Part shown: positions 1 to 5,264 of the stretch, piece by piece
Layout of the letters: each line of letters starts with the position of its first letter
How positions within the stretch are numbered: position 1 is the first letter of the stretch
From: Verrucomicrobiota bacterium
GTDB lineage: Bacteria; Verrucomicrobiota; Kiritimatiellia; Kiritimatiellales; Tichowtungiaceae
Direction of reading: 5' to 3'
DNA length: 5,264 nucleotides
NCBI GenBank assembly: GCA_030619095.1
Contig: JAUXCB010000130.1
Location: 1-5,264 of the forward strand
Position numbers and translations under genes: made by a program
The notes under the pieces: generated by a model
Told to the model about the DNA's origin: nothing
The model's input: only the letters and a program-made list of their open reading frames with translations
The model's database searches: none

Positions 1-10
1 AAGTTAATAT

Positions 11-249
11 ATGAATATCCAGCAAGGCTTCAGAGAGTTTTTGCGGTTGTTAGAAAGAGAGGACGTGGACTACATGGTGATTGGCGGATATGCCGTTGCG
101 ATCCATGGCCATCCCCGCTTTCCTCCAAATATGGTGATGTGGCGATCCGGGTGATCGGCCGAAAAGAGTTGCTGAAAAACAAATCTTCGACGGATCGTCT
201 TAAGGATAAAGCCGACGTGGAGGAAATAAACCGGGCGGGCGAAACCTGA
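11..249 (+). pseudogene. Nucleotidyltransferase remnant (internal deletion plus frame change)
   Basis: From the ATG at 11 the frame reads MNIQQGFREFLRLLERED, then VDYMVIGGYAVAIHGHPRF. This matches the start of small nucleotidyltransferase-fold proteins (the family whose members usually continue with TKDLD and an acidic metal-binding pair). Instead the frame becomes unrelated sequence and stops at TGA 152-154. In a different frame, ending at TGA 247-249, residues read VIGRKELLKNKSSTDRLKDKADVEEI. This matches the usual C-terminal end of the same family (a VISREDLIRNK-like segment, then RPKDLADVE). The two ends therefore meet at about 120-135, with the central part, including the catalytic acidic residues, missing. 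Full-length relatives are commonly about 130-200 residues, so roughly half or more is gone. The product should be inactive. Family assignment rests on motif memory, not a search. No promoter or Shine-Dalgarno is visible in the 10 bases before the ATG. Confidence 0.72.
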
Positions 250-285
250 CGGTTTTCTGGACCTATCTTTTTTGGGCTTCGGGCG

Positions 286-314
286 TTGACTCATTTAGAA
301 CGGTTGGGTATACA
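286..314 (+). promoter_or_regulatory. Sigma70-type promoter of tRNA-Leu
   Basis: The -35 TTGACT (286-291) and -10 TATACA (309-314) are separated by exactly 17 bases. Each hexamer matches the housekeeping consensus at five of six positions. Transcription would start near 320-322, leaving a leader of about 8-10 nt before the mature tRNA 5' end at 330. It is the strongest promoter match in the window. Confidence 0.8.
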
Positions 315-329
315 CAACGGCCTTTTATC

Positions 330-416
330 GCACCCGTGGTGAAATTGGTAGACACGCAAGATTCAGGTTCTTGTGCCAGCAATGGCGTGATGGTTCGACT
401 CCATTCGGGTGCACCA
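330..416 (+). tRNA. tRNA-Leu, anticodon CAG
   Basis: This is a complete class II tRNA of 87 nt with an encoded CCA (414-416). The acceptor stem pairs GCACCCG (330-336) with CGGGTGC (406-412), with discriminator A413. The anticodon stem CAAGA (357-361) pairs with TCTTG (369-373) around the loop TTCAGGT, placing anticodon CAG at 364-366, which decodes the leucine codon CUG. A long variable arm (374-388, GCC/GGC stem) is typical of tRNA-Leu. The T arm has stem GATGG (389-393) and CCATT (401-405) around the loop TTCGACT. The D-loop region contains the usual GGTAGAC. It has its own upstream promoter, and the 3' end is followed by a run of six T. It converges on queF. Confidence 0.97.
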
Positions 417-426
417 CTCTTTTTTG
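417..426 (+). terminator. T-run after tRNA-Leu (possible terminator)
   Basis: Six consecutive T (420-425) follow the encoded CCA by three bases. The T-arm/acceptor hairpin of the tRNA sits just upstream and could act with the T-run as an intrinsic terminator. There is no separate dedicated hairpin, so the call is weak. Only 23 bp separate the tRNA from the convergent queF stop codon. Confidence 0.35.
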
Positions 427-439
427 ATCTGGAATGGGT

Positions 440-856
440 TTAAACCTCGTCCGAATCAATCCGTACGCTCGACGTAATACCCCCCCGCGCGGTGAAGTCG
501 CCGTTCACCATGAGCCGTCGCGGTTTCAGTGTTTCGGATAGATCGGAGTAGATCCGATTAACGATTTCCTCATAGAAGGTGCCGGTCTGTCGGAACGAGA
601 ATAGATAGAGTTTGAACGATTTGCTTTCCACGCACAGCTCGCCTGGAATATATTCGACTCGGATCGTTGCAAAGTCGGGCTGTCCAGTGATCGGGCAGAG
701 TGAGGTAAACTCCGAGGTCTCGAACGTGATCCAATAATTGCGTTGCTGGTTTGCATTTTCAAATGTTTCCAAGTTGGCTTCGTCCGGCGAGGTAGGATAA
801 CGCGTTTCACCTTTTTTCAGCAGGGTGAGGCCGGTCAGTTTTTTTTCATCCGTCAT
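440..856 (-). CDS. queF: NADPH-dependent 7-cyano-7-deazaguanine reductase QueF
   Basis: QueF reduces the nitrile preQ0 to the amine preQ1 with two NADPH, in the cytoplasmic pathway to queuosine in tRNA. The protein is 138 residues, the size of the short one-module (B. subtilis-like) class. Visible marks are the catalytic cysteine region FTSLCPITGQPDF, with nucleophile C54 and proton donor D61, the family signature ESKSFK (77-82), and the C-terminal VNGDFTARGG. The substrate-binding His-Glu pair of characterised enzymes appears here as Tyr95-Glu96 (FYEE), so the His is replaced. I chose the ATG at 856 (MTDEKKLTG) over an in-frame TTG at 916. The extra 20 residues are not QueF-like, and the likely promoter -35 box overlaps that TTG. 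A weak GGA Shine-Dalgarno lies 7 nt upstream. No other queuosine gene is in the window. Confidence 0.95.
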   Translation of the reverse strand: MTDEKKLTGLTLLKKGETRYPTSPDEANLETFENANQQRNYWITFETSEFTSLCPITGQPDFATIRVEYIPGELCVESKSFKLYLFSFRQTGTFYEEIVNRIYSDLSETLKPRRLMVNGDFTARGGITSSVRIDSDEV

Positions 857-888
857 AATCTGTTCCGAGGGTCGATGGTTCGTGCGCC

Positions 889-916
889 ATAGTATCCTGC
901 CCCTTGAAATGGGCAA
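889..916 (-). promoter_or_regulatory. Candidate queF promoter
   Basis: Read on the minus strand, TTGCCC (911-916) and TACTAT (889-894) are spaced by 16 bases, resembling -35 and -10 boxes (each four of six consensus positions). Transcription would begin near 882, giving a leader of about 26 nt before the ATG at 856. This supports the shorter QueF start, since the upstream TTG lies inside the promoter. Confidence 0.5.
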
Positions 917-972
917 GCCCGATATTCAACGCGGTTGCCACCGACCTGTCGTAACTTGAACACGTTGCAAGA

Positions 973-1001
973 TTGACCACGTCAGAGGATTTAGGTCTAC
1001 T
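973..1001 (+). promoter_or_regulatory. Candidate promoter of the rhomboid gene
   Basis: TTGACC (973-978) and TCTACT (996-1001) are separated by 17 bases, the same geometry as the tRNA promoter upstream. The -35 matches four or five consensus positions and the -10 four. Transcription would begin near 1008, about 20 nt before the ATG, just leaving room for the GGAG ribosome-binding site at 1014-1017. Confidence 0.5.
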
Positions 1002-1027
1002 CGGCGGGATTTTGGAGAAAAAAGTTT

Positions 1028-1813
1028 ATGAATTTTGGAGAACCACGGGATATCGGAAATATGCGCGGGATTACGCCTGCGGTAAAATACCTGTTGATCC
1101 TTAATGTTGCGGTCTTTCTCATCGAAGGCTGGTTTCATGTTCCTTTGGCCGAGTGGTTTCAGTTGAGGGCGGGATGGTACCGGGATCTCGCCTTTGGTCA
1201 GTTGTTCACCTACATGTTTGTGCATGGAGGCGTCCGCCATTTGTTCATGAACATGCTGGGGCTATTCTTTATCGGGCCGACGGTGGAACGGACACTTGGT
1301 TCCTACCGTTTCTTTATTTTGTACTATCTCAGCGGCATTCTCGGCGGGCTAGGCTGGTCGTTGCTCGCCGATCCATCTGGTCCACCCTGCGTAGGAGCGT
1401 CCGGAGCGGTGATGGGGGTGTTGGGTGCTTTCGGGGCGCTGTACCCACACGCCAAACTATTGCTGTGGTTTGTAATTCCTGTCCGAGCTTGGGTTCTGGT
1501 TGCATGTCTTGCTTTGTGGGAACTTTCCGAAATCATTGGAAATCCAAAGATTGGCGGGATTGCCAACGCGGCGCACTTGATGGGCGGAATTGCCGGCTTC
1601 ATGTATGCCTTTTCCCTGAAAAACCCCCATGTCGGTCAGAAACTGAAGAGTAAGCTTGCAGGTCGAGGGAAACCAAAATCCAAGCGTCCACCGCTAGGTA
1701 GCGAACGGCTCTCCAAGGCCGAGGTTGATCACATCCTCGACAAGATCGGCAAAGAAGGGATGGGTGCTCTTACGCCCCGTGAACGCGACCTCCTCAAAAA
1801 AGCGACACGCTGA
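1028..1813 (+). CDS. Rhomboid-family intramembrane serine protease
   Basis: This 261-residue polytopic membrane protein is predicted to cleave substrate transmembrane segments within the membrane. The catalytic Ser is S125 in GASG (123-126, the GxSG motif). The catalytic His is H183 in NAAHLMGG. The oxyanion-side pair is H71 and N75 in HLFMN (the HxxxN motif of GlpG-type rhomboids). About six hydrophobic segments are visible: 18-35, 57-83, 93-113, 122-140, 143-168 and 176-196. After the membrane core comes a basic, Lys/Pro-rich linker (about 200-222). A short helical tail follows (229-261, ending in ALTPRERDLLKKATR), resembling the small C-terminal module seen on many Bacteroidota/PVC rhomboids (DUF6576-like, from memory). 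The ATG at 1028 has GGAG at 1014-1017. The gene appears monocistronic; its substrate is not predictable from the sequence. Confidence 0.93.
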   Translation: MNFGEPRDIGNMRGITPAVKYLLILNVAVFLIEGWFHVPLAEWFQLRAGWYRDLAFGQLFTYMFVHGGVRHLFMNMLGLFFIGPTVERTLGSYRFFILYYLSGILGGLGWSLLADPSGPPCVGASGAVMGVLGAFGALYPHAKLLLWFVIPVRAWVLVACLALWELSEIIGNPKIGGIANAAHLMGGIAGFMYAFSLKNPHVGQKLKSKLAGRGKPKSKRPPLGSERLSKAEVDHILDKIGKEGMGALTPRERDLLKKATR

Positions 1814-2118
1814 TTTATTTCAATACAATGGCGCAGAGATAGCCGAGTCGCTGAAAATAAATATATTTGATTGATTCTCTTCTGATAGGTACTCGCATAG
1901 CTGAATCTTCTTGCAGGATGCCCTTTGGCTATTTTTCATCGAACTCGAATGCCATTGCGAACTTGGTTTTCCAATGAGTTTCTTCATTATTTTTTCACCG
2001 ATCAGGTTTGTGATTAGTATTTCAAGAGGGGGGTTCCGTGGTGTGATTTGAAAGCTTTGGGGAAAGAACCGTGTATGGTGCGCGGGGGTGAAATACAGAG
2101 GAAAAACCAAAAAAATAC

Positions 2119-2147
2119 TTGTACGAAACTAAAATGAAGGATAATAG
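2119..2147 (+). promoter_or_regulatory. Candidate promoter of the deoR-E2-E3 operon
   Basis: TTGTAC (2119-2124) is followed by the AT-rich stretch GATAATAG (2140-2147). GATAAT matches the -10 consensus at five of six positions but with only a 15-base spacer; TAATAG gives 17 bases with a poorer hexamer. Transcription would start around 2152-2155, leaving a leader of about 32-35 nt that contains the GAGGGG ribosome-binding site. This is the most plausible promoter for the three-gene run, but it is not strong. Confidence 0.35.
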
Positions 2148-2170
2148 AAAGGAAATAGATAGGGAAAACA

Positions 2171-2183
2171 AACCCGAGGGGTT
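2171..2183 (+). promoter_or_regulatory. deoR Shine-Dalgarno inside a small hairpin
   Basis: GAGGGG (2176-2181) sits five bases before the TTG at 2187 and fixes that codon as the start; the in-frame ATG at 2205 would be 23 bases away. The same bases form a perfect 5-bp inverted repeat, AACCC (2171-2175) and GGGTT (2179-2183), with a GAG loop, so the ribosome-binding site is partly paired. It could lower translation or, as DNA, form part of an operator. Either role is inference. Confidence 0.55.
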
Positions 2184-2186
2184 CAC

Positions 2187-2945
2187 TTGAGTTCAACATT
2201 TTCAATGCGAAGAGAGCTTATTCTGGAGGTGCTTGCCGGAGAAGGCAGTGTAAGTGTTTCCGATTTGGCAAAGCGTTTGGGAGTCACAGTGGTAACGGCT
2301 CGCGCCGACCTTGTGGTGTTAGAAGAGGAGGGGGTTCTGGTGCGTACGCACGGCGGGGCACTGCCCGCGTTTCATCCCAAAATTACCGCCCGGACGCGCG
2401 AGGATAAAGAACTCAAGGCTTCGATCGCCAAAGCCGCTGCGGGTGAAATTCAGAATGGCGATACCGTCATCATCAGCGCTGGAACCACCACCGCGCTCAT
2501 TGCCAAATACCTGCTGGGCAAGCGCGACATCCATATCGTCACCAACAACACACTGGTACTGGCCTACGCCCGCTCCAATCCGCAGCTCCGCGTAACGCTT
2601 GTTGGTGGAGAGTTTCGATCCTCGGAGGAGGGGATCGTTGGGCCGATGGCGTTGGCCGCGCTCGATCAATTTTACGTTTCAAAAACCTTTATCGGGATCG
2701 ATGGAGCTTCCGTAAAACAAGGCTTCACCGCCCACTTTGTTGAAAGCGCCGACCTCGTGCGCAAGATGGCCGAACAGGCCGATGAAGTGATCGTACTTTC
2801 GACCTCCAGCAAATTTGGAAAGTCCGGCTTTGCCCGGATTCTTCCTTTTGAAAAAGTAGATACGCTGATCACCGACACACAACTGAGCAACGAGTTTAAT
2901 GAAATTTTAACCGAGGCCAACGTACGTATCGTAAAGGCCGGATAA
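2187..2945 (+). CDS. DeoR-family transcriptional regulator
   Basis: This is a 252-residue protein of standard DeoR/GlpR length. The N-terminal winged helix-turn-helix (about residues 7-58) contains VSVSDLAKRLGVTVVTARADLVVLEEEGVL... and the characteristic RTHGGAL wing; the usual TIRRDL of the recognition helix is TARADL here. The C-terminal sensor domain (about 75-235) has the family's phosphosugar-site motifs: SAGTTT (97-102), VTNN (118-121), GGEFR (140-144), IGIDG (169-173) and SKFGK (208-212). Family members usually repress metabolic operons and release DNA on binding a sugar phosphate or similar metabolite. The start is a TTG with a well-spaced GAGGGG. E2 begins 19 bp after the stop, so the regulator is probably co-transcribed with E2 and E3 and may control its own operon. 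The effector cannot be read from the sequence. Confidence 0.93.
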   Translation: MSSTFSMRRELILEVLAGEGSVSVSDLAKRLGVTVVTARADLVVLEEEGVLVRTHGGALPAFHPKITARTREDKELKASIAKAAAGEIQNGDTVIISAGTTTALIAKYLLGKRDIHIVTNNTLVLAYARSNPQLRVTLVGGEFRSSEEGIVGPMALAALDQFYVSKTFIGIDGASVKQGFTAHFVESADLVRKMAEQADEVIVLSTSSKFGKSGFARILPFEKVDTLITDTQLSNEFNEILTEANVRIVKAG

Positions 2946-2964
2946 ACCGCTAAGGAGAATACTC

Positions 2965-4296
2965 ATGGCAACAGAAATACTTATGCCGAGACAGGGACAA
3001 TCTGTTGAGTCCTGCATCATTATTGAATGGAAAGTAAACGAAGGTGACGTCGTCACCCAAGGACAAGCACTCTGCGAAGTGGAGACCGACAAAGCCACGT
3101 TTGAAGTTGAAGCCACCGCAGCGGGTACCGTCCTCGGCATCTTCTATCCCGCCGACGCCGATGTAGATGTGCTCAAGGTTATTGCCGCCATCGGAGAACC
3201 GGGAGAAGATATTTCGGGGTTGCGCCCCGAAATCTCGGAGGACAGCGATCAGAAGACCGAGGACAGCACCCCAACGGAAACAGCTCTGACTATCGAGGCA
3301 GAGGTTCCGTCCTCAGCGGTCAGTCTTCCGCCTTCTGGATCATTCGTCGGCACATCGCCTCGCGCAAAAAAATTAGCCACTAAAAAAGGAGTGGACGTTT
3401 CTAGGATCGCTGGCTCTGGACCAGGGGGTCGTGTAATTGAGCGTGACGTTGCGGCGGCTCAACCCGGTGCTGTTTCGCCGGCCGCACAGGCGAAGTCGAT
3501 TGCCGAAGGGCTGGCCGTTCCTTCCGTTGGAAGCGGAATGGGCGGGCGTGTGCTTGCCGCCGACCTACAGGCAGGAGCATCCATGGACTTTCCGGGCAAC
3601 GTCATCGAGATTCCGGTTAAGGGTGTACGCAAAGTTGTGGCGAGCCGTATGCTGGCCTCCCTGCAAAACACGGCACAGCTCACGCTTAATACGTCTGCCG
3701 ATGCGCGCTCGATTCTGGACTACCGCGCCAAATGCAAGGCCGCTCCGGAAGAGATCGGCGTTGGCGGCATCAGTATCAATGATGTCGTGCTCTACGCCAC
3801 CCTCAGGACGTTGGCCGAGTTTCCCGAACTCAACGCCCACTGGCACGGTACGAAAATTATGCAGTTTGAGCATATTCACCTCGGCTTTGCGGTCGATACT
3901 CCGCGCGGCCTGATGGTTCCCGTGATCCGCTACGCCAACCTGATGTCGCTCAAGCAGCTCTCCGCCGAAACCAAACGACTGGCGATGGCGTGCATCGAAG
4001 GCACGGTTGACCCTGACGCACTGGCGGGAGGAACCTTTACGGTTACGAACCTCGGTGCGATGGGCATTGAAAGCTTTACGCCCGTATTGAATGCACCGGA
4101 GGTGGGAATTTTGGGTATTTGTGCCATCCAGCCCAAGCCGGTGATGAACGGAAGCGAGGTTGAATTTATTCCGCACATCGGACTTTCACTAACCTTCGAT
4201 CACTGCGCCGTTGATGGTGCGCCTGCTGCCAAGTTCCTGTCAGTGATGCGCCAGAAACTGACCGATTTTCAATTTGAACTCACTCTGGAGAAATAA
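2965..4296 (+). CDS. Dihydrolipoamide acyltransferase (E2) of a 2-oxoacid dehydrogenase complex
   Basis: This 443-residue E2 forms the core of a pyruvate-type dehydrogenase complex and moves the acyl group from E1 to CoA on a swinging lipoyl arm. In order: one lipoyl domain (1-80), with the lipoylated Lys K43 in ETDKA; an acidic Ser/Pro/Thr linker (86-127); an E3/E1-binding domain (129-165, SPRAKKLATKKGVDVSRIAG then SGPGGRVIERDV); an apparent degenerate second copy (171-204, SPAAQAKSIAEGLAVPSVGS then GMGGRVLAADL); and the trimeric catalytic domain (about 214-440). The catalytic motif is DHCAVDG (412-418), with H413 and D417 present but Cys replacing the usual Arg after the His. GTFTVTNLGAMG (356-367) matches the conserved active-site strand. 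AAGGAG (2952-2957) lies 7 nt before the ATG. The E3 gene follows after 3 bp. The acyl substrate is uncertain; pyruvate is most likely, with acetoin or another 2-oxoacid possible. Confidence 0.93.
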   Translation: MATEILMPRQGQSVESCIIIEWKVNEGDVVTQGQALCEVETDKATFEVEATAAGTVLGIFYPADADVDVLKVIAAIGEPGEDISGLRPEISEDSDQKTEDSTPTETALTIEAEVPSSAVSLPPSGSFVGTSPRAKKLATKKGVDVSRIAGSGPGGRVIERDVAAAQPGAVSPAAQAKSIAEGLAVPSVGSGMGGRVLAADLQAGASMDFPGNVIEIPVKGVRKVVASRMLASLQNTAQLTLNTSADARSILDYRAKCKAAPEEIGVGGISINDVVLYATLRTLAEFPELNAHWHGTKIMQFEHIHLGFAVDTPRGLMVPVIRYANLMSLKQLSAETKRLAMACIEGTVDPDALAGGTFTVTNLGAMGIESFTPVLNAPEVGILGICAIQPKPVMNGSEVEFIPHIGLSLTFDHCAVDGAPAAKFLSVMRQKLTDFQFELTLEK

Positions 4297-4299
4297 ATC

Positions 4300-5264
4300 A
4301 TGAGCTATGATATTATTATTATTGGAGCGGGGCCGGGCGGCTATGAAATGGCTGAGCGAGCCGGGCACAAGGGGTTGAACGTCCTGCTCATTGAAAAATC
4401 GAATCTAGGGGGGGTGTGCCTGAACCATGGTTGCATTCCAACCAAGACCCTGTTGAATTCCGCCAAACATTATGTCCACGCGAAGGAAGCTCCTGAATTT
4501 GGCGTAACCACCGGCGAGGTTAAGTTTGATCTCCGTGTAGCGATGGACTGGAAGAAGGAAGTCATCGAAACGCTACGCGGCGGGATTGCCGGCCTGATGA
4601 AAAAGAACAAGGTCGAAGTGCTGACGGGCGAAGCCAAACTGCTGGGTTCCGGAAAAGTGGAGGTGGATGGAAAAATCTACGAAGGTACAAATGTGGTGAT
4701 TGCCACGGGCGGTTCACCATTCGTCCCGCCGATCCCCGGTGTCGACCAGTCGCATGTGATGACCAGCAAAGAAATTCTGAATGTCGAAAAGATGCCGGAG
4801 TCCCTCGTGGTGATTGGCGGCGGCGTGATTGGCATCGAGTTCGCCAGCTTTTTCAGTAGCCTTGGCGTGAAGGTCAATATCATCGAAATGCTCGACGAAA
4901 TTATCCCGTTTATGGACGGTGGGCAAGCCAAGCGTTTTCGCGCTGCCGTGAAAAAGAAGATGGGCTTCAACCTGGGTTGCCGTGTGACGGCGATCAATGG
5001 AAACGACGTGAAGTATGTCGATAAAAAGGGCGAGGAAAAATCGATCAACGCCGACATCGTGCTGATGTCTGTTGGCCGTTCTCCCAACTTGAGTGGAATG
5101 GGTTTCGAAGAGGCCGGACTTGACTTCGACCGCACCGGCATCAAGACCGATGACCAGCAGCGTACCAACCTGCCGAACGTTTTTGCCATTGGCGACGTAA
5201 CGGGAAAGTCGCAGCTCGCGCACTCCGCCACCCGCATGGGCGAAGTGGTATTGAATACGATTCT
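4300..5264 (+). CDS. lpdA: Dihydrolipoamide dehydrogenase (E3), 3' end beyond window
   Basis: E3 is the flavoprotein that reoxidises dihydrolipoyl-E2 with NAD+. The frame is open from the ATG at 4300 to the window edge, giving 321 codons of a protein normally about 450-475 residues long. Visible parts are the FAD-binding GAGPGG (9-14) with E32 ending the second strand; the redox disulfide C40/C45 in GGVCLNHGCIPTK; ATGGSP (135-140); the NAD-binding VIGGGVIGIEFA (171-182); and the second FAD contact NVFAIGDVTG (293-302). The dimerisation domain with the catalytic His-Glu pair lies outside the window. The ATG is 3 bp after the E2 stop, and its Shine-Dalgarno GGAG (4287-4290) lies inside the E2 coding end, indicating one operon and probable translational coupling. 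Related disulfide flavoproteins (mercuric or glutathione reductase) are less likely given the E2 neighbour. Confidence 0.94.
   Translation, partial: MSYDIIIIGAGPGGYEMAERAGHKGLNVLLIEKSNLGGVCLNHGCIPTKTLLNSAKHYVHAKEAPEFGVTTGEVKFDLRVAMDWKKEVIETLRGGIAGLMKKNKVEVLTGEAKLLGSGKVEVDGKIYEGTNVVIATGGSPFVPPIPGVDQSHVMTSKEILNVEKMPESLVVIGGGVIGIEFASFFSSLGVKVNIIEMLDEIIPFMDGGQAKRFRAAVKKKMGFNLGCRVTAINGNDVKYVDKKGEEKSINADIVLMSVGRSPNLSGMGFEEAGLDFDRTGIKTDDQQRTNLPNVFAIGDVTGKSQLAHSATRMGEVVLNTI

Larger units (their letters stand above)
1814..2186. other. 373-bp intergenic region without a confident gene
   Basis: This stretch lies between the rhomboid stop and the deoR start. The left part (1814-2020) is AT-rich. Next come a G6 run (2028-2033) and an 8-bp palindrome AAAGCTTT (2051-2058), and then a strongly purine-biased segment (2101-2170) leading into deoR. 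The minus strand stays open for 96 codons (2110-1820), but the translation has no recognisable domain, an odd composition and no clear Shine-Dalgarno. I see no strong intrinsic terminator for the rhomboid gene. A TTGAAA at 2048-2053 has only a poor -10 at proper spacing (GTGTAT, 17 bases on) or TATGGT at 20 bases, so it is not called as a promoter. Confidence 0.6.

Noticed and set aside
242..256. AAACC/GGTTT inverted repeat after the remnant gene as a terminator
   Set aside because: The stem is only 5 bp, and the nearest T-run is about 12 bases downstream, so it is not a credible intrinsic terminator.
70..294. 74-codon minus-strand frame
   Set aside because: It is antisense to the nucleotidyltransferase remnant, crosses the tRNA promoter and has no domain signal.
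857..916. 20-residue N-terminal extension of QueF from an upstream TTG
   Set aside because: The extra residues are not QueF-like, the TTG overlaps the likely -35 box, and the ATG at 856 gives the normal family start.
1919..1937. GCC-CTTT-GGC hairpin followed by T-rich bases as a terminator
   Set aside because: The stem is only 3 bp and lies over 100 bp from the rhomboid stop; too weak to call.
2048..2079. TTGAAA with GTGTAT or TATGGT as an alternative deoR promoter
   Set aside because: The -10 at correct spacing is very poor, and the better hexamer is 20 bases away, outside normal spacing.
2205..2207. In-frame ATG as deoR start
   Set aside because: It is 23 bases from the only good Shine-Dalgarno; the TTG at 2187 has proper spacing.
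3565..4176. 203-codon minus-strand frame antisense to E2
   Set aside because: It is a shadow of a real, well-conserved gene; its low-complexity composition matches no family I know.
4677..5237. Minus-strand frames of 169-186 codons antisense to lpdA
   Set aside because: The plus strand reads a clean E3 with all motifs through this region, so these are shadows.
1..5264. CRISPR array, insertion sequence or long repeat
   Set aside because: No regularly spaced repeats, transposase motifs or terminal inverted repeats were seen by eye.

Overview
The window is a 5.26 kb piece of bacterial chromosome with moderate GC content. It is mostly ordinary housekeeping and metabolic genes, plus one broken gene at the left edge. 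No single feature identifies the organism. A one-module QueF, a rhomboid protease with a short helical C-terminal tail, an anaerobe-type E2 and a CCA-encoding tRNA-Leu would fit the Verrucomicrobiota/Kiritimatiellota/Lentisphaerota (PVC) group. This is a low-confidence inference from protein flavour, not a measured result.

Layout, left to right. (1) Positions 11-249 hold a decayed nucleotidyltransferase: its N-terminal and C-terminal ends survive in two frames and the middle is deleted. (2) Positions 286-314 form a textbook sigma70-type promoter driving a complete tRNA-Leu(CAG) at 330-416. (3) queF lies on the minus strand (856-440), converging on the tRNA with only 23 bp between them. (4) A rhomboid-family intramembrane serine protease (1028-1813) is read divergently from queF, and each gene has its own candidate promoter in the shared gap. 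(5) A 373-bp non-coding stretch (1814-2186) has no confident gene. Its right end is purine-rich and carries a candidate promoter and a small hairpin over the next ribosome-binding site. (6) A tight three-gene rightward run follows: a DeoR-family regulator (2187-2945, TTG start), a dihydrolipoamide acyltransferase E2 (2965-4296) and dihydrolipoamide dehydrogenase E3 (4300 to beyond the window end). Gaps of 19 bp and 3 bp suggest one operon.

E2 and E3 belong to a 2-oxoacid dehydrogenase complex. E2 carries the lipoyl arm and acyl transfer, and E3 reoxidises the dihydrolipoyl group with NAD+. The thiamine-dependent E1 is not in the window; the place where it often sits, just upstream of E2, is taken by the DeoR regulator. 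The DeoR protein has an intact phosphosugar-type sensor domain, so control of the complex by a sugar-phosphate or related metabolite is a reasonable hypothesis.

I found no convincing evidence of a wholly new biological system. The points most worth a second look are the apparently tandem E3-binding domains in E2, the altered active-site motif DHCAVDG, the DeoR-E2-E3 arrangement without E1, the hairpin over the deoR Shine-Dalgarno, and the nucleotidyltransferase remnant beside a tRNA.
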